From positions 248,001 through 312,000 of the forward strand of contig NZ_NEFY01000001.1 in assembly GCF_002258215.1 (NCBI RefSeq): a DNA stretch of 64,000 nucleotides, in the 5' to 3' direction. A program made the position numbers and the translations under genes. This stretch comes from Marinobacter vinifirmus. Its GTDB lineage: Bacteria; Pseudomonadota; Gammaproteobacteria; Pseudomonadales; Oleiphilaceae. The notes beneath the pieces are model-generated. The model did not search any database. It saw only the letters and a list, made by a program, of their open reading frames with translations, and was not told the DNA's origin. How positions within the stretch are numbered: the stretch's first letter is position 1; each line of letters starts with the position of its first letter. Shown one piece after another: positions 10,219 through 18,935 of this stretch.

Positions 10219-10295
10219 GTTATCCATTCTTTCCCAATGACTACGCCCAAGCGCGTATTGAGGTTGCTGGGTTTGAAAAAGTCTATCTCTGTTTG

Positions 10296-11537
10296 CTATA
10301 GATCTTCACCGATAAAGAAGCGAAGCGCTAGGTGATAAATGAATGCGGAGCTTGCATAGGCTGCATAATCATGAAAATCATCTGCTTTATCTTCGTCGCC
10401 GAAATCGCAAACAGCTTTTATCGAAATGCACCGCGGTCTAGGTTCAGCGGCGAGCTGCGCTGCTGTGAAGACAGCATACGATTCCATTTCTATACCCACT
10501 AAATTTTTATGTAAGCCTCTTACGTCATCGACTAGCTCCTTAGCCTGTAATACGGACGCCCCACTCGCCATAGCGTCTATTAATACACTCGGTGGGGTTT
10601 CTGGTTTGTTCCCGGTATATTTGTTATAGATATCTTCAATCAGGTTCTTATCCCTTGATAGCTCTTTTGCGTTAGCACGCAAAGTTTCATCTAAACGAAA
10701 TTGATACTGAGCGGGCTTAAATCGAACGCGATTCTGATCCTTGTCGAACGACCACTTCCCAGACCCCCAGTCAAAGCACGGGTCTGCGATCAGGATATCA
10801 CCGAGCTCAGATTTATCTCTAACACCGGCGCATATACCCGCCATACACACGGTTTTCGGTCTAAAATTATGAATCAACTTTGATGTAAGAACAGCGGAGG
10901 ACGGCATTCCCATTTGGGGAGCCGATGCCGCAATTACGCTCAGCTTCTTACCCCCTTGTTGGAAAGTGCCATGAAAGTACGGAGTGGCGTCGTAAGGCAC
11001 ATGAATCTGCTGCCACTGTCCGGGAAGCGCTAAGATCTTATCAAGCTCCTCCTCTAGCCCAGTAATAATTGCAAGATCAATATGATAGTTGTGACCGTCA
11101 TTAAAAAAAGGAGGCTTCTTCTGCTCCAAAAGGTATAAAACGGCGTTCTCTAAGGACTCACGCCACTTCGTGTCCTGGTATGAAAATCTCACCAGTTTCC
11201 AGAGTGGAGAGGAAAACTCTTCCTCAGCTAAGGATTCTGAAACTTCGTAAGCTGTCAGACCTACTAGATAAGCCGGAGCATTAGCCGAGTGATTATTTTT
11301 GATATAGCTTAGGACTTCTAACCCACCATCTTGTGATACCGATGATTCTGGCCTTTTAGGAAGGTTTATATCTAATATGATCAAGTCGTACCTAGTTGAT
11401 TTTATTAACTTCTTGGCTGAGAGAGCGTCAGAAGCGTGTTGTACTTCCACAGAGTCCGTATAGTTTTCCGGCATGACCGCGGTAGTGATTGTTCGTCGTT
11501 TTTCATGTTCATCATCAATTATCAGGACCTTAATCAT
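10296..11537 (-). CDS. dtcC: Detocs effector DtcC: receiver-nucleoside phosphorylase fusion
   Basis: 413 aa. Residues 1-~130 are a response-regulator receiver: acidic pair D8-D9 and phospho-acceptor D56 in DLIILDINLP. Residues ~150-410 are a nucleoside-phosphorylase-like (PNP/UDP phosphorylase) domain: AIITGLEEELD, the phosphate-side GICAGVRDKSELGDIL, the nucleoside-binding GIEMESYAVF and the catalytic-Asp segment VCDFGDEDK. In the published Detocs system the phosphorylated effector splits ATP into adenine and ribose triphosphate, stopping growth of the infected cell; here that is family inference. Last gene of the operon, 4 bases after dtcB. AT-rich against its surroundings. Confidence 0.88.
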   Translation of the reverse strand: MIKVLIIDDEHEKRRTITTAVMPENYTDSVEVQHASDALSAKKLIKSTRYDLIILDINLPKRPESSVSQDGGLEVLSYIKNNHSANAPAYLVGLTAYEVSESLAEEEFSSPLWKLVRFSYQDTKWRESLENAVLYLLEQKKPPFFNDGHNYHIDLAIITGLEEELDKILALPGQWQQIHVPYDATPYFHGTFQQGGKKLSVIAASAPQMGMPSSAVLTSKLIHNFRPKTVCMAGICAGVRDKSELGDILIADPCFDWGSGKWSFDKDQNRVRFKPAQYQFRLDETLRANAKELSRDKNLIEDIYNKYTGNKPETPPSVLIDAMASGASVLQAKELVDDVRGLHKNLVGIEMESYAVFTAAQLAAEPRPRCISIKAVCDFGDEDKADDFHDYAAYASSAFIYHLALRFFIGEDL

Positions 11538-11541
11538 AAGC

Positions 11542-11994
11542 TTAAACCGAAGACCTCAAAATATGCCGAAGATTAGCCGTCCAAGCTGAACCGCTCTGAT
11601 CAAAATAGACACTTCCAAGAAAAAAATCCGGAAACTCCTCCCAGCACTGATCGGTAAGTTCTTCAAAACCGACTTTTTCACTACCCTCGCCAAAGGATTC
11701 CAGCTGGGTTATAACAATTACTTTGGAATTTATATTAAAAAGCTTCATTTTCCTCATTATGTCATACCCTCCTAACGGTCTAGATCGGCCCTCTCGTACG
11801 TTAGGTCTTCGATCAAAGGTGGGAAGTGTCATGTCCAGTAGAATAAGATCTGGAGGCGCTTCCTTGATCGCCTTTAGGCCTGAATTAAAACTATAATAAA
11901 ATGAAACTTTGGAGGAAGTAGGCATTTCATCGTTTAAAAAAGATTTTATCTTTTCAACTTTTACGAGGTTGTCCTCAATGATGTAGATTTTCAT
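11542..11994 (-). CDS. dtcB: Detocs stand-alone receiver DtcB
   Basis: 150 aa single-domain response regulator with acidic residues E7-D8 and phospho-acceptor D54 in LILLDMTLP, followed by VIVITQ at the switch strand. No output domain, so it cannot itself bind DNA or act as an enzyme. In Detocs this protein is described as a phosphate sink that drains leaky phosphorylation away from the effector to prevent self-toxicity. It overlaps the 3' end of dtcA by 20 bases and lies 4 bases before dtcC. An insertion rich in Arg/Pro (residues ~61-75) follows the phosphorylation site. Confidence 0.86.
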   Translation of the reverse strand: MKIYIIEDNLVKVEKIKSFLNDEMPTSSKVSFYYSFNSGLKAIKEAPPDLILLDMTLPTFDRRPNVREGRSRPLGGYDIMRKMKLFNINSKVIVITQLESFGEGSEKVGFEELTDQCWEEFPDFFLGSVYFDQSGSAWTANLRHILRSSV

Positions 11995-14900
11995 CTCGTT
12001 CGCCCATCATTTCTAGTGTAAGCTTAGTTTCGAAGTTGCCTGAGTCGTGGACGGAAAGGTCTATTGAGTGACTGATTTTCAGGTTAAATTCACAGATCCT
12101 CCAAATTTTTGAAAGACCGGATCCGCCCTCTTTTCTTGCCATCCTCAACGCCGAGTCCGCTTTATAGTTTTCCATTGCCCGATTTGCAGCTTTCTTCCTT
12201 TCCTCTAAATCAACGTCTTGGGAAAGGCTGTTAGAACATTCAATAAGGAGCGTTCCATTATTGAAATTAGCGTTAATCTCTATAAGCGGTGTGTCATTTG
12301 TATATCCGCTATGAATAACGCAGTTTTGGAGCAGAATGAATAATATTTCACACAGGCCGTCAAGATAAATACCTTGAAACTTTGTTTTGCTAGTTTCGAG
12401 ATAAAGTTTTGGCTTTACGTTATGGGTAACATAACAGTTTTGGACTTGTTGAAGCGCCACATGTATCGCTGTTTCAAATTCAAACGGATCCCTAGAAAGA
12501 TCAGTTGGCTTCTGAAACCACTCAACCACATCTTCTACTGCCGAATCAAAGGCAGTCCTAGCTCGTGCGGTTGCGTCAATTAAAGGCGCTGCATCTTGGT
12601 GTGAAATTTTGGATTCTATATTCTTTATTAAGTTGTCCAGCGCATTATTGATATTCTTTGCCGCTACAGATTTTATGTCCGCGCGTATACTGTCAAGTGA
12701 CTGAGTAGTAAGATCCCAGCAATGGGACAAAAACAGGTCTATTAATTCCTCAGGTTTTGTTTCCTCGGAGATAGAATGCTCCAATTTTTTTAGTTGCTCT
12801 TCAGATGCGTCAAAGCTAAAAAGCCCCTGCTCGTTGCCAGTAACATTAATATGAAGCTTGCGTTGAAGATAAACCCGTATTACTTCGTCGAACTTTTGTG
12901 TAAAGCGTATTAGGCATTTTCGAATATGAGCTTGCTGCGAAGCTGATACGGAAGCAAAGAAGGCTTGCCAGCGCCTGGGTATTGTCCATTCGCCATCCTC
13001 AGAACTGCACAGAAGCCCCTCCAAAGCGAAAGGACCGCGCAGATGTCCTTCAAATGAACCGTGCCTAATAGAAGTACTTACATGGGTGTCAAGACCATAG
13101 GCTGGATTGAAAGCAAACTCTGATGCTACGTCCAGAAGCATTGCAGAAAAAAGGCTTTCTCGTTCTGAAGCAGGAAGTTTTACATTTCTAAATTCTGGGT
13201 GTCCTCTATCATTCAACCTGTCTCCGATCCATTTAGACAGCTTCTCTGCCTGATAAGCAAGATTCGGTGATTTTAATAGTTCTTGATATCTTTTAAGGTA
13301 ATCTCGTAACGATGGTTCGATTACCATTCGAATTCCGGGCTCATCAACGAATATTTTGCTAATCTGGATCTTGGAAAGAAGCGTTGCTACGTTTCTGTCT
13401 CTGGTAAGGTTCCGTATTTCATTTAGATAAGTTTTCGAATTTAGAATATCTATGGAAAGTAGCTTTTGACATACGGCTATTCTTTCGGACTCTATTTCAT
13501 CAACGGAGTCAAAGTGTGTTGTGTCATCCATTATTCGAGGAGTGCAGACATTTCTCAAAAAGAAGATGAATACTTCTTGCTTTTCTTTGGACTCCGGCTC
13601 TTGGATTTCAGATGGCTTAGTAGTATTGTTTGCATCTAGCACGTTTTCATATACATCTGAAATGTGTTTTTCGAATTTTGAATAACCTTCCCGTGTTGAA
13701 ATGAACAGCAATACGGCTAATACCGGATCACTTAGTAGATCCTCTTGATTGAGGCACTGTTTGCATAATTCAGACAAAGGGTAGGTGTCTGCGGTAGAGG
13801 GTTTTTCTATTATTTGCCGAACGGCTAGATCGGCAGATTGCTTGACAAGGCCAGCGGAAAAAAATGCGTTGAATAGATATCGCCGTGATGTTTCTACTAC
13901 AAAGGGAATTTCTGAACGCCCAGCCTCTTTGTACAATGCGATTGCGTTTTGATGCCTATTGTGCAAAATTTCAGAGTGCGCGGAGTATAAGTTCTTCCTA
14001 TACTCTGGCATGTCTAGTGTATCTAATGGATTTTGGTTGTGCTGAGGGTCTGTAATTAGAGAATGACGTAAAATCAGCGAAGACGAATTAGGGTTGATTT
14101 GGCGAAGTTCTTTTTCTAGCTCATTTTTTGAAAAAGAAGTTGCGATAACCGAGCTGCACCAGGGGTCTCCGAGTTCTGTATTCAATGCGACGATGTTGTC
14201 GACTTCAGTATACTGTTCGATGAATATATGGTCGTGAGATCGCTCGAGGAAGCCTTGAATTTGGAAAGAAAATTCATGGTCGAAAATGAAGAGCGAAAGT
14301 TTTTTTAGTTTCTGTTTACTGCTCGAAGCCTCCTTGGTTAACGTAATTATTTGAAACATTTCGTAAATTATTACGTTTAGCAAGGAGCTTTTGGAGGGTT
14401 TTGTTGGGCACGCGTTTAAAAGGGCCCAAGACCGTGCAATTAGCTCTAAGTTAATTTTTTCATCATAAATTACTTTAAGGTATTTTCCTTCCGTATATAG
14501 ATCGTAAATACGTGTGTCGGTTTCGTCTTGTGGTATGCTGCCTGAACCAAATATGTAGGCTATTCGTCGTAAGCGAGCATCGCCAGTAGATGATAATTTT
14601 TCGATTATGTTTGATAGAGCTTTGTTGTGAATGACTTTTTCTTTCGAAATTTGTACTTGGAGTACTGATACAAATGCTTCGTATCTGTCAATGATGGCGT
14701 ATGGTTCGCACCAAGACAGGGGTATCTCTGGCCGAGTTATTTTTGTTAAATCATAAGGCAGTAACGTATAGCGTATAAAATCAGCGATTTCGCCGCCTGC
14801 CAATAGATCAGAAAGATCATTTTCGAGAGTTGAGAAAGAGATATTTTCTTCTGATCGCAAACTTATCCAGTATGCTAAGAATGCAATTGGTTGGCTTAGC

Positions 14901-15430
14901 TCCTTGATTGATATGAGACTCTCCAAATAGTCCTTTTGTTCTTTTAGGCCACCGAGAAGTTGCAGGACTTGTATTCGTTTTCCTATTAGCCAAAGTGAGA
15001 TCCCGAACTCAGCTTCAACTTTATCTAATTCTTTTTGAGCATGCTCTAGCTGGCCAAATATGAAATGCGAGTGAAAGCTTTGCTTTAGTTGGTAGAACCG
15101 TTCAAGTTTCTCTAGGTGGGAGCATAGTATTGTGCCCGTCCATATGAGTTCTCCCTCTGGCGAGACTGTTTCTAAGCGAGCATGGTCTTGATAGTCCGCG
15201 ACAGACTTCGGAAAATTTGTTACCGATAGAGCATGACGTAAAACGCGGTCCTTCTTGACTAGGTCAATTACGGTTGGGTAGTTTTCTGCGGCAGTGAATG
15301 CTCGGGCTTGGGACAAACCGCTGCGAATTGATTTTGCCCGATGAACCAGTCTTTGGAAGCTCTGCGTGACGTTTCTGGAGTGCTTTGAAGCGCTTTGTCG
15401 TTGTCTTTTTGATTTTTTGCTTTTTGGCAT
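11975..15430 (-). CDS. dtcA: Detocs sensor histidine kinase DtcA
   Basis: 1151 aa cytoplasmic sensor kinase without membrane segments. A basic N-terminus (KKSKRQRQ) leads into ~900 residues of helical, TPR-like sequence, presumably the infection sensor, then a GHKL ATPase domain with N-box LLQNCVIHSG (~1034-1042) and G-box GGSGLSKI (~1102). I could not place the phosphorylated His with confidence; the helical stretch at ~930-1000 is the likely dimerisation part. The ATG at 15430 (MPKSKK) is preferred over a GTG at 15469. Strongly AT-rich with rare-codon-like usage, which suggests horizontal transfer. First gene of the three-gene operon. Confidence 0.85.
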   Translation of the reverse strand: MPKSKKSKRQRQSASKHSRNVTQSFQRLVHRAKSIRSGLSQARAFTAAENYPTVIDLVKKDRVLRHALSVTNFPKSVADYQDHARLETVSPEGELIWTGTILCSHLEKLERFYQLKQSFHSHFIFGQLEHAQKELDKVEAEFGISLWLIGKRIQVLQLLGGLKEQKDYLESLISIKELSQPIAFLAYWISLRSEENISFSTLENDLSDLLAGGEIADFIRYTLLPYDLTKITRPEIPLSWCEPYAIIDRYEAFVSVLQVQISKEKVIHNKALSNIIEKLSSTGDARLRRIAYIFGSGSIPQDETDTRIYDLYTEGKYLKVIYDEKINLELIARSWALLNACPTKPSKSSLLNVIIYEMFQIITLTKEASSSKQKLKKLSLFIFDHEFSFQIQGFLERSHDHIFIEQYTEVDNIVALNTELGDPWCSSVIATSFSKNELEKELRQINPNSSSLILRHSLITDPQHNQNPLDTLDMPEYRKNLYSAHSEILHNRHQNAIALYKEAGRSEIPFVVETSRRYLFNAFFSAGLVKQSADLAVRQIIEKPSTADTYPLSELCKQCLNQEDLLSDPVLAVLLFISTREGYSKFEKHISDVYENVLDANNTTKPSEIQEPESKEKQEVFIFFLRNVCTPRIMDDTTHFDSVDEIESERIAVCQKLLSIDILNSKTYLNEIRNLTRDRNVATLLSKIQISKIFVDEPGIRMVIEPSLRDYLKRYQELLKSPNLAYQAEKLSKWIGDRLNDRGHPEFRNVKLPASERESLFSAMLLDVASEFAFNPAYGLDTHVSTSIRHGSFEGHLRGPFALEGLLCSSEDGEWTIPRRWQAFFASVSASQQAHIRKCLIRFTQKFDEVIRVYLQRKLHINVTGNEQGLFSFDASEEQLKKLEHSISEETKPEELIDLFLSHCWDLTTQSLDSIRADIKSVAAKNINNALDNLIKNIESKISHQDAAPLIDATARARTAFDSAVEDVVEWFQKPTDLSRDPFEFETAIHVALQQVQNCYVTHNVKPKLYLETSKTKFQGIYLDGLCEILFILLQNCVIHSGYTNDTPLIEINANFNNGTLLIECSNSLSQDVDLEERKKAANRAMENYKADSALRMARKEGGSGLSKIWRICEFNLKISHSIDLSVHDSGNFETKLTLEMMGERDENLHH

Positions 15431-15469
15431 ACTGCATCCGTTCGACGCCCAATTAGAAAACGGAAGCAC

Positions 15470-15806
15470 TGAAGTGTGCCCCGGTTTTAGTCAGTCTTAG
15501 CACGTTACAGAAGGGTTTTTCGAGCGAAAAGCCACTCTGCCAGTGCTGTTTTCCTAGCAATCGTGAACGCAGACTCGACTATTTTCAACTCGTTTCTGCG
15601 CTGAACGGTCTGACTTGGAGATGAAAAATCGGAGAGATCTGAGACAGATTTATTTTTAGGTTTTTAACATCGGTGAGAACTATTCCTAAAGCATACGAAG
15701 GAAGTCATTCTGGGTCTTTGCTTGTCCATACCCGGTCAATAATCTCACATGACGCATCTAACCTAACCGTCAACGCCACCGGCCTAGGCTGAAGGATCAT
15801 CGGTGA
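15470..15806. other. Non-coding stretch upstream of dtcA
   Basis: No supported gene. It should contain the promoter for the Detocs operon on the - strand, but I see no convincing -35/-10 pair, operator, integrase or attachment-site repeat. Composition shifts from AT-rich near dtcA to GC-richer towards 15800, so the boundary of the acquired segment probably lies here. Confidence 0.4.
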
Positions 15807-16022
15807 CTTGATGGACTTACCCCGATACTGCTGGGCTTCTACTTCTATGGCACCCGGCTCATACAGAGTGCCGGCGACAACCCTATGTGGTACCCCTCCG
15901 TTACCAGCGATACCCGGCAGGACGAGCCGGAGAGCGAGAGCAGCTTGCCATCATTGAGCCGTCTCTGGACCGAATTCCTGGTGCTCTACGGGCTTGGTGT
16001 GGTGCTGATGTTTGCTGGCTGA
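15807..16022 (+). pseudogene. Remnant of a small membrane protein gene
   Basis: A stop-to-stop open frame of 71 codons with protein-like content: an N-terminal hydrophobic stretch ILLGFYFYGTRLIQSAGDNP, a charged middle (RQDEPESESS) and a C-terminal hydrophobic helix LVLYGLGVVLMFAG before TGA. There is no ribosome binding site or plausible full-length start; the only ATG comes after the first helix. I read it as the 3' part of a decayed gene next to the Detocs insertion. Family not recognised. Confidence 0.4.
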
Positions 16023-16228
16023 ATAGCGGCGTCATCCATTAGCAATGAGCTATCTGAGACTCACGAACGAAAAGCATGCGAGCTAAGCAATGATCGAAAC
16101 GTGCCTGGAATTTCAGGGCGATGGTACAGCCTCTCGAGGGTTATGCCTGAGATCCGAAGGGTTAACGGGAGCCACGCAGTGCTTTATCGTGTAGTCAGAT
16201 GAATGCGATGTAAACAGGGGGGATAGCG

Positions 16229-16606
16229 ATGACGGCACCAGGCGATCAGCTTCGCGTGTTCTACGATGGCGCCTGCCCGAGCTGTGTCAAGGATCGCAGG
16301 CTCTATGAACGACTCGCGGGCAGGACCGGCGAATCGGTGGAGTGGGTGGATATCACCGGCCGTGATGAGGAGTTGGAGGAACGTGGTATAGACCCGAAAG
16401 CCGCGCTTCAGGAGCTCCATGTGGAAGATGGCCAGGGCAACATCCACCGGGAACTGGATGCCTATATCCTGTTGATGTCGCGGGTCTGGCTGCTGAAACC
16501 GCTTGCCTGGCTGATTGGTTTGCCGGTAATTCGGCCAGCGCTGGCGAAGCTGTATCACAAATGGGTGAGCGAGCGGCTGGAGAGAACCGGGCGCAGGCCG
16601 TTGTAA
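16229..16606 (+). CDS. DCC-family (DUF393) thiol-disulfide oxidoreductase-like protein
   Basis: 125 aa cytoplasmic or membrane-associated protein with the family motif FYDGACPSCVKD at residues ~8-19 (DGxCPxC) and a conserved hydrophobic end with WLLKPLAWLIGLPVI. DUF393/YuxK-like proteins are predicted to have a thioredoxin-related fold; function is not established. GGGGGATAGCG precedes the ATG. It converges with the damaged bestrophin gene 11 bases downstream. Confidence 0.8.
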   Translation: MTAPGDQLRVFYDGACPSCVKDRRLYERLAGRTGESVEWVDITGRDEELEERGIDPKAALQELHVEDGQGNIHRELDAYILLMSRVWLLKPLAWLIGLPVIRPALAKLYHKWVSERLERTGRRPL

Positions 16607-16617
16607 CTGCCGGGCCC

Positions 16618-17375
16618 TTACTGCAACTGGTATTTGACCGGCTGCAGCGGTTCGGGCGCCGGGTCGCCCAGGGCTTCGGCAACACTGATTTCATGAATGC
16701 GGCAGATGGCATCCAGCGGCAGGTCGTTGGTGTGTCTGCCAAAGGGAAACTCCAGCTGTTCAGACAGGCGATCCAGCCCGAAAAACGTGTAGGCCACGAT
16801 GGCGGTGAACACCGGCGTAAACCAGCCTGCGACGCCTACCAGCCCGAACGGGAGCAGGTAGCAGAACACATACGCCGTGCGGTGAGCCAGCAGGGTGTAG
16901 GCAAAGGGCAACGGGGTGAGGGCAATGCGTTCCGAGGCCGCCTGAATGCCTGCGAGGCCATGAAGGTGCTGGTCTAAGGCCGCGGTTGCTACAGAATCCA
17001 GATCGCCCGCCTTGTGGGCTTCGGCGAGTACGTCTCCGGCCCGGTGCAGCATGAAGGCGGCGGGGTTGCGTGTGCTCAGGGCCTGGTCAATGAGTTCGGG
17101 TGCCAGTGACCCAGGCAGGTCAGACCGTACATCTTCTCCCCGCAACTGGCCGCGCAGCAGGTGGGCGTGAGCGAGGCATCGGGTCAGAAGTTCCCGGCGT
17201 CGCTCCGGGCTCAGGTAAATGGTGCCAGTCCGCGCCAGGCTGCGAAATTCGTACACCATATGCCCCCAGTGTTTTCTGGCTTCCCACCAGCGGTCGTAGG
17301 TGGCGGTGTTGCGCACGCTTAAAAAGATGGACAGGGCGATAGCCGGAGTGGGCCGGGGCGCTCGCGAACAATCAC
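16618..17375 (-). pseudogene. Bestrophin-family channel gene with internal deletion and frameshift
   Basis: The main frame (16618-17316, 232 aa) holds the bestrophin/RFP-TM body: RNTATYDRWWEARKHWGHMV near its start and FGLDRLSEQLEFPFGRHTNDLPLDA near its end. Bacterial homologues are about 300 aa and begin MIVRERP...; exactly that start is present as GTG at 17375 with an AGGAG site, encoding MIVRERPGPLRL, but it runs out of frame into SIFLSVRNTATYD and stops. The first transmembrane helix is missing. I infer a deletion of roughly 60 codons that also shifted the frame, leaving a pseudogene or a truncated product. Confidence 0.75.
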
Positions 17376-17547
17376 GGTTAACACTCCTGGGGTTGATGAT
17401 GGCCTTGCCTGAGGGTTGGCCGCTGTGATTCCTATGCCTTTTTACGGAGAACCCACTCGTTACACAAGGGGGTAAGCTTTTTTAAGCGAGGGGGGCAGCA
17501 CTCTGGCCGTTGCCTGGCATTACCCTGTGGTTTCAGGGGCAGCCAGA

Positions 17548-17640
17548 TCAGGCGGCGGATTGGTGGCAGCAGTCACTGTCGCAGGTTGATAGCAGGTAAG
17601 TGCTCGAAACTTCGAGAAACTGTTCGATAATCTGTGTCAT
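17548..17640 (-). CDS. Short peptide related to the N-terminus of the DUF2780 protein
   Basis: A 30-codon ORF starting MTQIIEQFLEVSSTYLLS and ending in a Cys/His-containing tail (CDSDCCHQ). Its first 17 residues resemble MSAILKQFLLVSSIYLLA, the signal peptide of the DUF2780 protein encoded at 33491-33988, and the upstream leaders share ACCATCAG. It is either a decayed paralogue reduced to the signal peptide or a genuine small secreted peptide; I cannot tell which. Confidence 0.35.
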   Translation of the reverse strand: MTQIIEQFLEVSSTYLLSTCDSDCCHQSAA

Positions 17641-17930
17641 CAAGATTCCCTCTGATGGTTTATTTGAAATGCAACCTAGTAGTTTGGGGCGCATTCCTAT
17701 AAATAAACTTCGGAAAACCGAAACACATTGAGACCGCCTGGCGCCGGGGCTGTAAATTCCGACTGTTTTATCGACAGTCCCATGGCGCTTGAGCCTCTGA
17801 CACCGACTTACTTTGATAGTAGCGGAAAGCGGTTGATGCGTGTTCGTGAGATGCGATTTTTCGTGCCGCTTGATTTCTCTTCTCCTGCCCTGATTATTTC
17901 TACCATCAGCCAATCAGAGGCCTGTTCATC

Positions 17931-18371
17931 ATGACTGACGTTCGACACCTGGTATGTCCCCATTGCTACAAAGTGAATCGCGTACCGGCCGACAAGTTGT
18001 CCTCCGGCGGCAATTGTGGCGCCTGCAAACAACCGCTTTGGCCGGATCAGGTTCTGGAGCTAACGGAGCAGAACTTTGCTACCCATACCGGGCGTAGCGA
18101 TCTGCCCGTGTTAGTGGATTTCTGGGCCAGCTGGTGTGGCCCGTGCAAAATGATGGCGCCCCAGTTCGAGCAGGCCGCGAAGGCCTGGCGCGGGAAAGTG
18201 CGCTTTGCCAAGCTGAATACGGAACAAGCCCCCGGGCCGGCCGGTCAGTTTGCGATTCGCAGCATACCGACCCTGATTCTGTTCCAGAACGGCCGGGAGG
18301 TGGCGCGCCAGAGTGGCGCCATGAATCAGGCCCAGATCAGTCAGTGGCTGCAATCGCAGGGTATTCGCTAG
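17931..18371 (+). CDS. trxC: Thioredoxin 2 (TrxC)
   Basis: 146 aa cytoplasmic disulfide reductase. The N-terminal zinc ribbon is complete (CPHC at ~9-12 and CGAC at ~28-31), followed by a thioredoxin fold with active site WASWCGPCK and the cis-proline segment IRSIPTLILF. Length and architecture match TrxC. A small membrane-anchored protein gene follows 27 bases later. A second copy of this arrangement, with trxC internally deleted, is found at 47616-48127. Confidence 0.95.
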   Translation: MTDVRHLVCPHCYKVNRVPADKLSSGGNCGACKQPLWPDQVLELTEQNFATHTGRSDLPVLVDFWASWCGPCKMMAPQFEQAAKAWRGKVRFAKLNTEQAPGPAGQFAIRSIPTLILFQNGREVARQSGAMNQAQISQWLQSQGIR

Positions 18372-18398
18372 GAAAAATCGGGACAAAGGTGCCTTAGT

Positions 18399-18701
18399 AT
18401 GAAGTTTCTGATTATCGGTGTTTTCGTCGCCATCGTGGCTGTCCTGATCTGGCGTAGTAAACAGAACACTGCCCCTGAAGAGCAGGCCTGTGCCATCGAC
18501 ATCGGCAACCTGCTGAAAGCCAATCCGGATGTCCAACCACAGGCCATTGCCGATGTGTTCCAAAAGTACGGCATTGATCAATCTCGGTGTAAGGCTGTGG
18601 GCGCGATGGTGATGCCGCAGTTGCGAAAGCAGGGTTTGAAACCGGAAGATGCCAGGATTGCGATGGGGCAGGTGAGGGCGGCTTACCCTCTTGTGCCCTA
18701 G
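18399..18701 (+). CDS. Small membrane-anchored protein, unknown function
   Basis: 100 aa. One N-terminal transmembrane helix (FLIIGVFVAIVAVLIWRSK) and a short periplasmic or cytoplasmic domain with two cysteines (AC.. and RCK) and helical content (PQAIADVFQKYG, PEDARIAMGQV). Sits 27 bases after trxC, so probably co-transcribed. No family recognised. A topologically similar but sequence-divergent protein follows the deleted trxC copy at 47756. Confidence 0.7.
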   Translation: MKFLIIGVFVAIVAVLIWRSKQNTAPEEQACAIDIGNLLKANPDVQPQAIADVFQKYGIDQSRCKAVGAMVMPQLRKQGLKPEDARIAMGQVRAAYPLVP

Positions 18702-18775
18702 GCTGAATCAATTGAATTGATGATCGAAGAACGCTATGGCAGGTGGATGGTCACGAGATTGCCCGTTTTAGCAGC

Positions 18776-18870
18776 AACTTTCCCGAGCCCTTTTGCTGCG
18801 GGGCTTCCGGGCGCTTAATCCGAGGTTTCCAACACAGTTATCCACAGGTTTTGTGAGTAAAGTTCGTGAT
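18776..18870 (+). repeat. DnaA-box repeat, copy 1
   Basis: Contains TTATCCACA at 18838-18846 within AACACAGTTATCCACAG followed by GTTTTGTGAGTAA. The ~60 bases before the box (CCCGAGCCCTTTTGCTGCGGGGCTT, then CTTAATCCGAGGTTTCC, cited here as separate blocks) match copy 2 at 27150-27235. ACA..TTTTGT arms flank the box. Confidence 0.75.
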
Positions 18871-18935
18871 AAAGCCGGTCAGGAATCAGGCCGACGGTCG
18901 TACCGGTCTTCCGGGGCTTGGTTCGGCCCGCCGGT

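Noticed and set aside
10296..15430. Calling the kinase-receiver-PNP operon a wholly new system
   Set aside because: Domain content and order agree with the published Detocs system, so it is reported as a member of a known class.
18838..18846. Chromosomal replication origin suggested by DnaA box
   Set aside because: Boxes occur singly in four separate places, without dnaA/dnaN, an AT-rich unwinding element or a box cluster, so no oriC is called.
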